Shown: piece after piece, positions 8,104-17,427 of the stretch
Layout: the number at the start of each line of letters is the position of its first letter
Position numbering within the stretch: the first letter of the stretch is position 1
Assembly: GCF_944323605.1 (NCBI RefSeq)
Contig: NZ_CALUTC010000009.1
Coordinates: 1 to 64,000, forward strand
Length of the DNA: 64,000 nucleotides
Direction: 5' to 3'
DNA from: an uncultured Campylobacter sp.
Lineage (GTDB): Bacteria > Campylobacterota > Campylobacteria > Campylobacterales > Campylobacteraceae
Translations under genes and position numbers: made by a program
The notes under the pieces: model-generated
Databases searched by the model: none
Told to the model about the DNA's origin: nothing
Seen by the model: only the letters and a program-made list of their open reading frames with translations

Positions 8104-8970
8104 CTAAAATCTTTCTATAATCCTTCTAAAGAAATTAGAAAAAGATCTATTTGAAACATCATCAAGCACTTTTTGTTCCAATCTATATAAAAGCTTTGAG
8201 GTTAAAGATCTTAGCTCATCACTTGACATAGAATTTTCATCAGAAAACAAACTTCTTTTTTTAATACTAGAGCTAATATCCTTGCTAGTGCTTAAATAAC
8301 CTATAAATTCTAAATTTAGAGGATTTTTAATGTTTGAATCAGCAACTTTTTTTATGTTTTCAAAAACTCTTAAAGCTTCGCTTTCGCTCTTTACCGAATT
8401 TAAAAGCATAAGGATATTTTCCTTTGTTTTTGATGTTGCCTTTATGGTGGCATAAGCATCGGTAATAGCTGCTGGATCTGGCACAGTTACAACTATAATC
8501 TCATCAGACATTTCTAAAAAGTGTTGTATATTTCCCCCTATACCAGCACCAGTATCTATGATGAGAAAATCTAAATCATCTAAAACAGAGGCTTGATTTA
8601 AAAATCTATCATAAATATTTTTATCATTATATTTTAAAATTTCATCGCCACTTTCTCCCGGGACAAGCCACAAGTTAGATTTTACTTCTATGATAATATC
8701 TTCTAAAGAACACTCACCCCGCAAGACGTGAAGTAAATTTTTATTTGCTCTAACATTTAATATAACATCTAGATTTGCAAGCCCTATATCAGCGTCAAAT
8801 AAGGCTACTTTATAGCCATTTTTTGATAAAAGATTAGCTAAATTTGCACTAACAGTGCTTTTTCCAACTCCGCCTTTACCACTGGTAACAGCTATAAAAT
8901 GTGTTCCTTTTCTTTTTTCCTTGCTATCTTGCATTAGTTTATTTAATCTTGTAGCTTGATTTTGCATCAT
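8104..8970 (-). CDS. flhG: Flagellar number regulator FlhG (MinD-like ATPase)
   Basis: FlhG is a ParA/MinD family ATPase that limits flagellar number and, in Campylobacter, also affects cell division placement. The 288-residue protein carries the deviant Walker A SGKGGVGKST at 30-39, the switch motif ALFDADIGLANLD and the Walker B region DFLIIDTGAGIG. Members usually have a C-terminal amphipathic membrane-targeting segment; the end here (NFFRRIIERF) fits. The start codon overlaps the flhF stop (ATGA), the usual coupling. Also called ylxH in older annotation. Confidence 0.95.
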   Translation of the reverse strand: MMQNQATRLNKLMQDSKEKRKGTHFIAVTSGKGGVGKSTVSANLANLLSKNGYKVALFDADIGLANLDVILNVRANKNLLHVLRGECSLEDIIIEVKSNLWLVPGESGDEILKYNDKNIYDRFLNQASVLDDLDFLIIDTGAGIGGNIQHFLEMSDEIIVVTVPDPAAITDAYATIKATSKTKENILMLLNSVKSESEALRVFENIKKVADSNIKNPLNLEFIGYLSTSKDISSSIKKRSLFSDENSMSSDELRSLTSKLLYRLEQKVLDDVSNRSFSNFFRRIIERF

Positions 8971-10307
8971 TCTTTCCTTTTAAAGCCCTCTAAAACACAT
9001 TTTACTAAAAAATCACTAGAAGCTGGCTCTATATCATCTGGAACTTCTTGACCTATAGAAAAAAAACTGATGGGTTTATTTATCTCGTATATGAGAGAAA
9101 AAATATTCCCAAAAACTTTTGTTTCATCAAATTTTGTTATTATTATAGTGTCTATATCCAAAAAAGAAGAAAAGTTATTATAAATTTCCATTAAATCTTC
9201 TAATTTAGTATTAGCTGAAATGACTAGATTAACATCTATGTCAGCGTTAGAATGGGATAAAAATTCTTTAGTTTTTGCTAATTTACTTTGATCATATTGC
9301 GAATTTCCTATGGTATCTACTAATATAACCTCACAATAATTAAGAGTTTTTATAGCCTCGTCCAAATCCTTTGGCTCTATGCTATCTATAATAGGCAATT
9401 TCATCATTTTTGCATACTGAAAAAGCTGCTCAACAGCACCTATCCTATATGTATCAAGCGTTATGATACCTGTTTTGTATCTCTTATCTCCATAAGCATA
9501 TCTAAAAGCAAGCTTAGCAAGAGTAGTAGTTTTTCCAACACCTGTTGGTCCCACCAACATCATAATTTTTTGTTTTTTTATCTCTGTTTCTGCTCTACAA
9601 GGTAACATATTTCTAAGCAAAGAATGAAAATACCTATAAACAGCTTCTGGATTTGTTTTCATTGAAGCTGGCATATTCTCAACAGTTGCTTTCATAATGG
9701 CTTCTAAATGCTCTTCTTTCATACCGCTTTCTTTTGCTTGTTTGTATATGGTAGCAAATTCGGGCGGGATAATAACATTATTTCTTAATTCTGATTTGCT
9801 TTCCCACATCATATCAACTATCAAGCCAACTTTTTCGCTTAGTTTGTTTATTTGCTTTTCAAATGACTGTATTTTTTTGTCGTATTCAGCGGAATTGGTA
9901 TTAAGTTCATTAAAATTAGTTACTTTGTTTATCTCAGAACTAACTTCAGAAAGTCTTTTTTTGAAATTATCAAGCTTATTTTTAGAATCGACATTAGCAT
10001 AAGCTTTAGCTCTCACATCTTTAGCAGCGGACGAAAAATCAAGCACTACATCATCTTCTTGTTTTGCTTTAGGTTTTACAGTATTTTCTACCTTTTTAAC
10101 AGGCGTCTTTCCAGTCTTTTTTAAATGTTCTTCATAATCTTTCTCATCAATAGCCACAACAACTTCATATAATGGTTTTTGAGTCAAGGTTTTAGCTTTT
10201 ATTTGCTTATGAGTTACTATCATAGCCTCATCGCCAAAATCTTGTTTTACCTTAGGTATTATCTCTTCAGTATCTTCAACAGTAAAGGTATGGATAAGCT
10301 GTCCCAC
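8967..10307 (-). CDS. flhF: Flagellar biosynthesis GTPase FlhF
   Basis: FlhF is an SRP-type GTPase that places polar flagella and is needed for sigma-54 dependent flagellar gene expression in Campylobacter. The 446-residue protein has the basic, poorly conserved B domain (1-180), a helical N domain, and the G domain with G1 GPTGVGKTT at 253-261, a DTYRIGA motif, G3 DTIGNSQYD (DTAG in most SRP GTPases), and ITKFDET as G4. The gene follows folK with a one-base overlap (10307) and overlaps flhG. Length and order match the C. jejuni locus. Confidence 0.95.
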   Translation of the reverse strand: MGQLIHTFTVEDTEEIIPKVKQDFGDEAMIVTHKQIKAKTLTQKPLYEVVVAIDEKDYEEHLKKTGKTPVKKVENTVKPKAKQEDDVVLDFSSAAKDVRAKAYANVDSKNKLDNFKKRLSEVSSEINKVTNFNELNTNSAEYDKKIQSFEKQINKLSEKVGLIVDMMWESKSELRNNVIIPPEFATIYKQAKESGMKEEHLEAIMKATVENMPASMKTNPEAVYRYFHSLLRNMLPCRAETEIKKQKIMMLVGPTGVGKTTTLAKLAFRYAYGDKRYKTGIITLDTYRIGAVEQLFQYAKMMKLPIIDSIEPKDLDEAIKTLNYCEVILVDTIGNSQYDQSKLAKTKEFLSHSNADIDVNLVISANTKLEDLMEIYNNFSSFLDIDTIIITKFDETKVFGNIFSLIYEINKPISFFSIGQEVPDDIEPASSDFLVKCVLEGFKRKE

Positions 10308-10798
10308 TACAATCTTCCTTTTTGAACCAATTCTCCAAGAGGCAAAATAACACTTATTCTCTCATTGACTCCTTTGTGTGGCACACAAAGTTTTTCGTCT
10401 TGTTTAATATTTTTACTAAAATATAACAAATCTAAATCGAGCGTTCTTGGAGCATTTTTAAAACTTCTCTTTCTTTTGAATTTAAATTCATAAAAAAACA
10501 AAACCTTTAAAAGCTCTCTTGCATGCAAAATAGTTTGTATAAACATAACAGCATTATAAAAATCTCTTTGAAACTCGTAACCAAAAGCTTTATTTATAAG
10601 TAAAGAAGAGGTGCTTAAAACCTTAATCCTCTTATCGTTCATTAATGTCCTAAAAAGAGATTTAAATCTTTTCTTTTCACAGGCTATATTAGCTCCTATA
10701 CCGACTATAGCAAAATACTTAGCATTGTTTCTAAGATTCGTAAAAAATGGAAAAAATTTAATCTTTTTAACAGTTCTAGCACCTTCTATCTTTAACAT
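10307..10798 (-). CDS. folK: 2-amino-4-hydroxy-6-hydroxymethyldihydropteridine pyrophosphokinase FolK
   Basis: FolK transfers pyrophosphate from ATP to 6-hydroxymethyl-dihydropterin in folate synthesis. The 163-residue protein has GIGANIACEKKRF near residues 33-45 (the family's substrate-binding GSN-like start, here with an N-terminal extension of about 30 residues) and the HPPK signature RTLDLDLLYFSK with the two metal-binding aspartates. Between aroQ (3 bases away) and flhF it forms part of the minus-strand transcript, the same metabolic/flagellar mixture as in C. jejuni. Confidence 0.9.
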   Translation of the reverse strand: MLKIEGARTVKKIKFFPFFTNLRNNAKYFAIVGIGANIACEKKRFKSLFRTLMNDKRIKVLSTSSLLINKAFGYEFQRDFYNAVMFIQTILHARELLKVLFFYEFKFKRKRSFKNAPRTLDLDLLYFSKNIKQDEKLCVPHKGVNERISVILPLGELVQKGRL

Positions 10799-10801
10799 AA
10801 A

Positions 10802-11266
10802 TCACTGTCCTTGATTTTGCTTTAATTTTGCAAGTTGATCACAAATTTGTAAAAGACCCATAAGTGCCAAATGATAACCAAAAGCACCAAATCCTACCAC
10901 AGTTCCGGCACAAACTGGTGCTATAAGACTTTTTTGTCTAAATTCTTCCCTTCTATAAACATTGCTGATATGAACCTCAACAACAGGTAAATTTACACTT
11001 GCTATAGCATCTCTAATAGCAACGGAAGTGTGAGTATAAGCAGCAGCATTTAAAACTATGCCGTCAAAAACACCTAAACACTCTTGTATTTTATCTACTA
11101 TTTCGCCTTCATAGTTGCTTTGAAAAAATTCAATCTCTACATTATTTTGAGAAGCAGCTATTTTCATTTGTTCGTGTATATCTTCCATTTTCATAGGTCC
11201 GTAAATAGCCGTTTCTCTAAGTCCTAGCATATTTATGTTAGGTCCTTGAATTACCATTACCTTCAT
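10802..11266 (-). CDS. aroQ: Type II 3-dehydroquinate dehydratase AroQ
   Basis: AroQ converts 3-dehydroquinate to 3-dehydroshikimate in the shikimate pathway. The 154-residue protein is the usual type II length and contains [11 protein letters not shown] at 8-18 with the lid arginine, Tyr22 (YGP), [15 protein letters not shown], the [15 protein letters not shown] active-site stretch and [14 protein letters not shown]. It is the first gene of the long operon that runs through folK into the flagellar genes; a TATAAT -10 box lies 33-38 bases upstream on the minus strand. Confidence 0.95.
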   Translation of the reverse strand: MKVMVIQGPNINMLGLRETAIYGPMKMEDIHEQMKIAASQNNVEIEFFQSNYEGEIVDKIQECLGVFDGIVLNAAAYTHTSVAIRDAIASVNLPVVEVHISNVYRREEFRQKSLIAPVCAGTVVGFGAFGYHLALMGLLQICDQLAKLKQNQGQ

Positions 11267-11298
11267 TAAAAACCACCTTTTAAGAATTTAAGCTATCA

Positions 11299-11304
11299 AT
11301 TATA
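11299..11304 (-). promoter_or_regulatory. -10 box for the aroQ-folK-flhF-flhG-fliA operon
   Basis: Read on the minus strand, GTTATAAT gives a perfect TATAAT here, preceded by AT-rich DNA. It serves the only minus-strand start between the divergent gene at 11367 and aroQ. A plus-strand counterpart, TAGAAT at 11327-11332, is a plausible -10 for the divergent amidohydrolase gene. Confidence 0.5.
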
Positions 11305-11366
11305 ACATTTTTAAACTAAAATTAGGTAGAATTTAGGCTTAAGACTAAAAAAATTTAGGTAAATTT

Positions 11367-12584
11367 ATGTTTTTAATAAGTGCGGAATTTATATTAAAAT
11401 GCGATGATGAGTTTAACATACTAAAAAACAATGCTATAGCCTTTGATAAAAATATCATAGATTATGGCGATGTAAAAAGTATGCAAAAAAAATACCCAAA
11501 TGCTGAATTTATAGATTGTAAAAAAAATTCTTTACTTTTGCCAGCTTTTATAAATCCTCATACTCACTTAGAATTTAGTGCAAATTCATATGATTTGAGT
11601 TATGGAGATTTCTTAATTTGGCTAAATTCTGTAATGAAAAAAAGAGAAAATTTAAATGAAAAGGCAAAAGAAGAATTAATACTAAAAAATATAAGACTTA
11701 TGCAAGAAAGTGGCACCGGGACAATAGGGGAAATTTCTAGCTTTGGTAGCGATTTAAAAGCTTGTGTAAAAAGCTCTGCTAGAATAATATTTTTTAATGA
11801 AATTTTAGGTGTAAATAAAGACTTAAACGAATCAAAAAAAGAAGATTTTTTGAAAAGATTTCATAAAAGTAAAGAGTATGAAAATGAGCTTTTTATACCC
11901 GCTGTATCTTTGCATTCTCCATATTCTTTAAATTTGGATTTAGCTAAATTTGCTATTAACTTTGCTAAAAAAAATAAAACCTTAGTAAGCACGCATTTTT
12001 TAGAAAGCAAGCACGAAAAACTATGGCTTAATAATACAAAATCAAAATTCAAATCTTGGCTTGACAAAATTTCAAAAGATTCAAAACCAAATTTTAGTGA
12101 AAAAAGTTTTTTAGAGCTTTTTAAAGCTCAAAGAACGCTTTTTACGCATTGTGTCTTTGTAGATGATTTTTCAAATTTTGATAAAAATTTACATTCTATA
12201 TCGCACTGTGCATTTTCAAACAGGCTTTTAAGCAAAAATACATTAAAATTAAAAAAAGCTATAACAAGTGGTTTAAACATACATCTTGCAACTGACGGTC
12301 TTAGTTCAAATATATCTCTTTCTATGCTTGATGAACTAAGGGCAAATTTGTTAATACATAGAGATTTAGACTTAAAAAAACTAGCTAAAATGCTTATATT
12401 AATGGCTACTCAAAAACCTGCAAAGGCTATTAATATGAACTTAGGAGAGATAAAAAAAGGCTTTGAAGCTGATTTTGCTGTTTTTAGGATACAAGAATGC
12501 GATAAACAAGATCTTGTCTTAAATTTCATACTCAATGCTAAAAAAGCTGAAAAACTATATATAAAAGGAAAAAAATGTCTATAA
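11367..12584 (+). CDS. Amidohydrolase of the aminofutalosine deaminase / SsnA family
   Basis: The 405-residue protein is a metal-dependent hydrolase of the amidohydrolase superfamily: an HxH pair in NPHTHLEF (His65, His67), further metal ligands in SLHSPYSL and STHFLESKH, and the catalytic aspartate in LATDGLSSN. Relatives in Campylobacter and Helicobacter are named aminofutalosine deaminase family. However, in C. jejuni menaquinone synthesis runs through direct hydrolysis of aminodeoxyfutalosine by the MTA/SAH nucleosidase, so the true substrate is uncertain and a guanine, cytosine or other nucleobase-type deaminase remains possible. It overlaps sppA by 10 bases. The prenyltransferase mqnP of the futalosine pathway is encoded 1.8 kb downstream. 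Confidence 0.8.
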   Translation: MFLISAEFILKCDDEFNILKNNAIAFDKNIIDYGDVKSMQKKYPNAEFIDCKKNSLLLPAFINPHTHLEFSANSYDLSYGDFLIWLNSVMKKRENLNEKAKEELILKNIRLMQESGTGTIGEISSFGSDLKACVKSSARIIFFNEILGVNKDLNESKKEDFLKRFHKSKEYENELFIPAVSLHSPYSLNLDLAKFAINFAKKNKTLVSTHFLESKHEKLWLNNTKSKFKSWLDKISKDSKPNFSEKSFLELFKAQRTLFTHCVFVDDFSNFDKNLHSISHCAFSNRLLSKNTLKLKKAITSGLNIHLATDGLSSNISLSMLDELRANLLIHRDLDLKKLAKMLILMATQKPAKAINMNLGEIKKGFEADFAVFRIQECDKQDLVLNFILNAKKAEKLYIKGKKCL

Positions 12585-13447
12585 TAAAATCATTTTTCAA
12601 AACTCTATCTGCTTGTATAAGATACATAAATACATATTTTAAAACCTTTGTTTTGTTATTTATCATACTGCTTATCTTTATTTTACAAGGAAAAGACGAA
12701 AAAGGTATAGAAAATTTACAAAAAATCTATATAAACGGTGCCATATTAGATAGCACGACTTTAGTAAATCAAATTTATGAAGTAATGGAAGATGATAATA
12801 TAAAAGGGGTTTTGCTTGATATAAATTCTCCCGGAGGTGCAGCTGGTGCTAGTATGGAGATAGCTTTAGCTATAAAAGAACTTAAAGAAAAAAAGCCGGT
12901 TATAGCTTATGCTAGAGAATATATGGCAAGTGGATCTTATCTGGCTGGTTCTAGTGCTACTTATATAATGGCAAATCCTATTTCAATCATAGGCTCCATA
13001 GGTGTTTTAATCTCTAGCGTTGATATAAGTGAGGCATTAAAAAAATTAGGCATAAAACCTCAAAGTCTTAGTGCTGGTAAATACAAAGAAATTTTAAATT
13101 TCTCAAAACCTCTAAAAGATGAAGACAAGGCTTATATACAAGAATATATAAATGATGTTTATGATGTTTTTACATCATTTGTAGCCGAACAAAGAAAGCT
13201 TGATATGAATAAAATTCAAACTTGGGCAGATGCTAGAATTTTCATAGCAAACGAGGCTTTAAAAGTTGGTCTTATAGATGAGCTTGGAAGTATAAAAAAG
13301 GCGGAAGATAAATTAAAAGAATTAAGCAAAGTTAATGAAGCCATTTGGAAAGATGAAAAACCTTCCACTACAGACTTTTTAGATAAGTTAAGCACGAATT
13401 TAAGCAAAGAAATAATGGAGTCTTTATTAAAATTATTTTACTTTTAA
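12575..13447 (+). CDS. sppA: Signal peptide peptidase SppA (protease IV family)
   Basis: SppA-type serine proteases sit in the inner membrane with the active site facing the periplasm and degrade cleaved signal peptides and damaged membrane proteins. The 290-residue form is the short, single-domain type. One membrane anchor spans about residues 24-41 (FVLLFIILLIFILQG). The S49 fold is visible in LLDINSPGGAAGASMEI, the catalytic serine region EYMASGSYLAGSSA and the lysine region SAGKYKEILNFSKPL. It overlaps the preceding gene and converges on miaA with a 15-base overlap. Confidence 0.92.
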   Translation: MSIIKSFFKTLSACIRYINTYFKTFVLLFIILLIFILQGKDEKGIENLQKIYINGAILDSTTLVNQIYEVMEDDNIKGVLLDINSPGGAAGASMEIALAIKELKEKKPVIAYAREYMASGSYLAGSSATYIMANPISIIGSIGVLISSVDISEALKKLGIKPQSLSAGKYKEILNFSKPLKDEDKAYIQEYINDVYDVFTSFVAEQRKLDMNKIQTWADARIFIANEALKVGLIDELGSIKKAEDKLKELSKVNEAIWKDEKPSTTDFLDKLSTNLSKEIMESLLKLFYF

Positions 13448-14308
13448 TTTGTTTTTTAGCCACTCATCAAGCACTTCAAAAGCATTTTCATTTAGTTTTG
13501 TGCTTGTGAATTTTTTATTAAAAGTTCTTTGTCTTTTCGCAAGTTGTGCTGTATGAGTATTTATTAAAATTTCAAGCTCTTTTCTTGAAATTTTATTATC
13601 AAGAAAATCTTTACATTCCTTTAAACCTATAGAGTTTAAGGGTTTTAGCCTCTCATCATACCTTAAAAAAAGTTCTTTTGCTTCATTTATAAGCCCGATA
13701 TCTAACATATTTGCAGTCCTTAATGCTATATTTTTTATTATTTTTTCCTTGTCTAAATTTAAATAAAAAATTTCAAGCTTATCAATCGGTGGTTTTTTGA
13801 GAGTTTTTGCTAAAAATACACTTGGAATTTCACCACTTGTTTTATATATGCTATACCACTTTTTAAGTCTGTAAATATCGTTTTTTTCTATTTTTGCATT
13901 CTTATCAACTCTTTTTACAAGCTCATAAAGTTCATCATTATTAAGGGTGCATTCTATATCCTTTACATATTCGCTAAGACCTTGCATTAATGATTTTAGA
14001 TAAAAAGAGCTACCTCCAACTATCAACAAAGCTTTATTTTTAGCCTTTGCAAAAAGTTTAGCTCTTTCGTATTCTTCAAAAAACAATGATACATTAAATT
14101 TTTCATCTACATCTATTAAATCTATACCAAAATATTTTACCTCTTTCATATCTTTTTTACTTGGCTTTGCTGATGCTATATTTATTTGTTTATACACACA
14201 TAAACTATCTAAACTAAGTATGACTAAATCGTATTTTAATGCTAACTTATGTGCTATAGCACTTTTACCACTTGCAGTGCTTCCTATCAAAGCAAAAGTA
14301 AAAAACAT
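13433..14308 (-). CDS. miaA: tRNA dimethylallyltransferase MiaA
   Basis: MiaA adds a dimethylallyl group to N6 of A37 in tRNAs that read codons starting with U. The 291-residue protein has the P-loop GSTASGKSAIAH near residues 8-19, the SLDSLCVYKQINIASAKPS region (usually DS-QVY), and the C-terminal NSIGLKECKDFL and HTAQLAKRQRTFNKK motifs of the tRNA-binding part. It is transcribed opposite to its neighbours sppA and mqnP, with the gene end overlapping sppA. Confidence 0.94.
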   Translation of the reverse strand: MFFTFALIGSTASGKSAIAHKLALKYDLVILSLDSLCVYKQINIASAKPSKKDMKEVKYFGIDLIDVDEKFNVSLFFEEYERAKLFAKAKNKALLIVGGSSFYLKSLMQGLSEYVKDIECTLNNDELYELVKRVDKNAKIEKNDIYRLKKWYSIYKTSGEIPSVFLAKTLKKPPIDKLEIFYLNLDKEKIIKNIALRTANMLDIGLINEAKELFLRYDERLKPLNSIGLKECKDFLDNKISRKELEILINTHTAQLAKRQRTFNKKFTSTKLNENAFEVLDEWLKNKLKVK

Positions 14309-14379
14309 AAACTTTCCTCATTTTTTTTTAATTACTTTTAGTATAATCATAACAAAATTTTATTTTTAAAAGAGATAGT

Positions 14380-15249
14380 ATGAAAAAGTTGTATATGAAA
14401 TTATGCGTCTTGCTTGAGCTTGTAGTATTTAAGCATTCTATTTTTGCACTACCTTTTTTATTTGTTTCTATGATGGTAGCTTCAAATTTTCAAAATGACA
14501 GTGTCTGGTTTGGTTTTAAAGTGCTTATCTTAGGCATAATATGTGCGGTTAGTGCTAGAAATTTCGCTATGGCTGTAAATCGCTTTTTGGACGAGGATAT
14601 AGACAAAGACAATCCAAGATGCAAGCAAAGACCAAATTTAAACGGTCGTATAGATAGAAAATCGGTATTTGTATTCATAGTATCAAATGCACTTATTTTT
14701 ATACTTGCTACCTATTTTATCAACGATTTAGCATTTTATCTTTCTTTTTTGATACTTTTTATACTAGCAGCCTACTCTACTTTTAAGAGATTTTCGTCTC
14801 TAGCACATATTGTTTTAGGGTTTTGTTTAGGGCTTGCTTCAGTTGCTGGTTCTGTTATAGTATTAGGAGAAATAAAGCTTTATAGCTTAATCTTATGCAT
14901 TGGTATTATGTTTTGGACAGCTGGATTTGACCTACTTTATAGCATTCAGGATATGGAGTATGATAGGATAAAAAAACTCCACTCCATACCGGCTAAATTT
15001 GGCATTAAAACCACTTTATTTTTATCAGCTTTTTTTCATTTTTTAGCCATTGTATTTTGGATTTGGTTTGCTTATGAAGCCAAGCTTTCTTATATAAGTT
15101 TTATAGGCATAGCACTTTGTGCTATTATATTGTTTTTAGAGCAGCTAATAGTAAGAAAAAATTTTGCAAACATAGATAAAGCGTTTTTTACATTAAATGG
15201 TTACTTAAGCATAGTATTTTTTATATTTGTTTGGGCGGATTTATTGTGA
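14380..15249 (+). CDS. mqnP: Menaquinone-pathway prenyltransferase MqnP (UbiA family)
   Basis: This is a UbiA-family integral membrane prenyltransferase. In organisms that make menaquinone by the futalosine route, as Campylobacter does, the ortholog (MqnP) attaches the polyprenyl chain to 1,4-dihydroxy-6-naphthoate or its precursor. The 289-residue protein has about eight membrane segments, the first Asp-rich motif NRFLDEDIDKDNPR near 67-80, and the second, DLLYSIQDMEYDRIKK. An AGAGATAG ribosome site precedes the ATG. It is followed by two small genes and moaA on the same strand. Confidence 0.88.
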   Translation: MKKLYMKLCVLLELVVFKHSIFALPFLFVSMMVASNFQNDSVWFGFKVLILGIICAVSARNFAMAVNRFLDEDIDKDNPRCKQRPNLNGRIDRKSVFVFIVSNALIFILATYFINDLAFYLSFLILFILAAYSTFKRFSSLAHIVLGFCLGLASVAGSVIVLGEIKLYSLILCIGIMFWTAGFDLLYSIQDMEYDRIKKLHSIPAKFGIKTTLFLSAFFHFLAIVFWIWFAYEAKLSYISFIGIALCAIILFLEQLIVRKNFANIDKAFFTLNGYLSIVFFIFVWADLL

Positions 15250-15746
15250 GCTTAACCTTATTTAACGCTAGTTTTAAAGTCGATTTTCAGGAAAGCAAAC
15301 AAGATGAGGAATATCTTTTACAAGAATATTTTGCTTTAAACACAAACGCTAAATTAGCTAGCTTCAAAAAAATGGCTTCTAAAGCAGAATTTAGCGACAG
15401 TGAAGAGGTGCTTTTTAAATTGTTATTATCTATAAAAAACGATATATTAAGGCTAGAATCAAAGATTGATAATAAAGAAAATTTTTTAAAGCTTAAGTAT
15501 TCAACTTTAGCTTGTGCGATACACTATGAATACATAAAAATCAAAGATCCCTTGCTTAAAGAAGAAGAGGATTATTATTTTAGATTTCGTTTAGAAGGTA
15601 ATGATATTGCATTTTTTGTAAAAGCAATAGATAAAAATATAGCAAAAATAAATAAATTTAGAAATGATGATAAAATTTTATATGATAACTTTGTAGCAAA
15701 TATGCAAAGAGAATTCTTAAAAGAAAGAAAAAAGGATGATGTATGA
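15246..15746 (+). CDS. Conserved hypothetical protein downstream of mqnP
   Basis: I place the start at the GTG of 15246-15248, which overlaps the mqnP stop (GTGA) and gives a protein beginning MSLTLFNASFKVDF; an upstream TTG at 15231 lies deeper in mqnP. The product of about 166 residues is soluble, mostly helical and charged, with no signal peptide or known domain. C. jejuni has an equivalent gene in the same place (Cj0163c as I recall). The stop overlaps the next start. It could be a PilZ-like or regulatory protein, but I see no diagnostic motif. Confidence 0.75.
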   Translation: MSLTLFNASFKVDFQESKQDEEYLLQEYFALNTNAKLASFKKMASKAEFSDSEEVLFKLLLSIKNDILRLESKIDNKENFLKLKYSTLACAIHYEYIKIKDPLLKEEEDYYFRFRLEGNDIAFFVKAIDKNIAKINKFRNDDKILYDNFVANMQREFLKERKKDDV

Positions 15747-16255
15747 GTGAAGATTTGCTTTATTTGGTTTTTCTACTTATCTTGATGCTCGCCCTAGTTG
15801 CTTATGTTTTTATAAAAGATAAAGAAAATTCTGCAAAAATTAGAAAACTTGAAAATGCCATAGAAGATATAAATAAAGACTTGCATTTTTTAAGAAAAGA
15901 TTTAGAAAGCAAAAGCGATGCTCCTGATATGAGTTCATATTTAGATGAAATAAAAGCTGAAATTTCATTTCTAATAGACAAGGAAGTAAATAGCAAAATT
16001 TTACCCGTTTTAAAAAGCTTAAGAGGCTTTGAAGATATTATAGAAGAATTTCAAAATGAACAAGAAAATAGATTATCAAGTTTAGAACAAAAAACACAAA
16101 ATATGAGCAAACTAACTCCAAACTATGAAGATGAAGAACAAAAAATAGTGGATTTATTTCAAAAAGGAAAGAGCATAGAACAAATAGCAAAAGACCTTCG
16201 TATAAGCACGGGCAATGTAGAATTTGCACTTAAATTTAGAAAAATTTTGGAATAA
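15743..16255 (+). CDS. Membrane-anchored coiled-coil protein with C-terminal helix-turn-helix-like segment
   Basis: The 170-residue product has one N-terminal membrane segment (about 5-24, [19 protein letters not shown]), a long charged coiled coil (residues 30-115) and a C-terminal stretch ([20 protein letters not shown] followed by [11 protein letters not shown]) that looks like a helix-turn-helix of the kind found at the end of DUF6115-type proteins. This is conserved in Campylobacter between the previous small gene and moaA. The function is unknown. The start overlaps the preceding stop by 4 bases and the gene ends one base before the moaA start. Confidence 0.8.
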   Translation: MSEDLLYLVFLLILMLALVAYVFIKDKENSAKIRKLENAIEDINKDLHFLRKDLESKSDAPDMSSYLDEIKAEISFLIDKEVNSKILPVLKSLRGFEDIIEEFQNEQENRLSSLEQKTQNMSKLTPNYEDEEQKIVDLFQKGKSIEQIAKDLRISTGNVEFALKFRKILE

Positions 16256-16256
16256 A

Positions 16257-17219
16257 ATGCTAATTGATTCTTACAACCGAAAGATTGATTATTTAAGAGT
16301 ATCAGTAACTAGCAACTGCAATCTTCGCTGCCTTTATTGTATGCCAAAAATTCCGCCAGATAAAAAAATAGATGAAAATTTATTAAGTTTTGATGAATTA
16401 TTTTTGTTTGTAAAAGTTGCCATAGACGCTGGAATAAGAAAAATTAGGATAACGGGTGGAGAGCCTTTATTAAGAGAAAATTTACAAGATTTTATAAGAA
16501 TGATATTTGAATACAAAAGCACAGTAGATTTAGCTCTTACAAGCAATGCATTTTTTTTGAAAGATAAAGCTAAAGCCTTAAAAGATGCTGGTCTTAAAAG
16601 AATAAATATCTCCCTTGATTCTTTAAATGCTAATAAGCTTAAAAAAATATCTCAAAAAGATGTTTTGGAAAATGTCTTAGAAGGTATTGATGAGGCGATA
16701 AAATTAGGCTTTATAGTAAAACTAAATACCGTTGTTTTAAAGGGTATAAATGATGATGAGCTTATTTCTTTGCTTGATTTTGCACAAAGCAAAAAAGTGC
16801 AAATACGGTTCATAGAATTTATGGAAAACACTCACGCTTACGGACAGCTAAATTCAGTAAATTGTGAAAAAATTTTAGAGATTTTGTCAAAAAAATACAA
16901 TATCAAAAAGCAAGAAAAAGATACCTCATCTCCTGTAAGTCTTTATAAAATAGATAATGACTATACTTTTGGCATTATAGAGCCTCATAGTGATGAATTT
17001 TGCAACACTTGCAATAGAATTCGTATCACAGCGGAAGGTTTATTAGTGCCTTGCTTGTATTTTGATGAAGCTTTAAGTATAAAAGAAGCTATTAAAAACA
17101 AAGATATAAAAAAAGCTAGTGAAATTTTATATACAGTTATAAAAAATAAACCAGAAAAAAACAAATGGAATGCATATAAAGAAAAATCTCAAAGAGCCTT
17201 TTATCAAACAGGTGGATAA
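16257..17219 (+). CDS. moaA: GTP 3',8-cyclase MoaA (molybdenum cofactor synthesis)
   Basis: MoaA is the radical SAM enzyme that rearranges GTP in the first step of molybdopterin synthesis. I start it at the ATG of 16257, giving [20 protein letters not shown]; an in-frame ATG at 16224 would lie inside the previous gene. The protein (320 residues) has the SAM cluster [15 protein letters not shown], and the C-terminal second cluster [13 protein letters not shown] with C at LLVPCLYF. It ends in the conserved double glycine (YQTGG). Molybdenum cofactor is needed in this genus for nitrate, formate and sulfite enzymes. Confidence 0.95.
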   Translation: MLIDSYNRKIDYLRVSVTSNCNLRCLYCMPKIPPDKKIDENLLSFDELFLFVKVAIDAGIRKIRITGGEPLLRENLQDFIRMIFEYKSTVDLALTSNAFFLKDKAKALKDAGLKRINISLDSLNANKLKKISQKDVLENVLEGIDEAIKLGFIVKLNTVVLKGINDDELISLLDFAQSKKVQIRFIEFMENTHAYGQLNSVNCEKILEILSKKYNIKKQEKDTSSPVSLYKIDNDYTFGIIEPHSDEFCNTCNRIRITAEGLLVPCLYFDEALSIKEAIKNKDIKKASEILYTVIKNKPEKNKWNAYKEKSQRAFYQTGG

Positions 17220-17240
17220 AATATCTCTTTTTTTTGCTAC

Positions 17241-17266
17241 AAATAATAAGAATATTCTTATTATTT
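17241..17266. repeat. Perfect 26-bp palindrome downstream of moaA
   Basis: The sequence is fully self-complementary with its centre at AAGAATATTCTT (17248-17259) and flanking AATAAT/ATTATT arms. It lies 21 bases after the moaA stop and 160 bases before the flavoprotein start. It may act as a terminator-like hairpin in RNA or as an operator. It is rich in ATWAT steps like a Fur box but does not match the Fur consensus closely. The remaining bases up to 17427 are AT-rich, with a 15-base direct repeat (ATATAAGTTTTTTAA at about 17318 and again at about 17350). Confidence 0.5.
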
Positions 17267-17427
17267 TATACTTATTTTTTTACAAAATACAAAAATAGCT
17301 AATTATATATCTTACAAATATAAGTTTTTTAAATTATAAATTTTAAAAAAATATAAGTTTTTTAAAAAAATACTTTACTTTTTTTATATTTTTTATAAAA
17401 TAAACAAAATATAAATGAGGAGGAGAT

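Noticed and set aside
15231..15245. TTG start for the small gene after mqnP
   Set aside because: It would extend the protein into mqnP without a ribosome site; the GTG overlapping the mqnP stop is the more usual coupled start.
16224..16256. Earlier in-frame ATG for moaA
   Set aside because: It lies inside the preceding gene; the ATG at 16257 gives the standard MoaA N-terminus and immediate coupling to the preceding stop.
17241..17266. Fur box
   Set aside because: The palindrome is AT-rich but its centre AAGAATATTCTT does not follow the GATAAT/ATTATC pattern closely.
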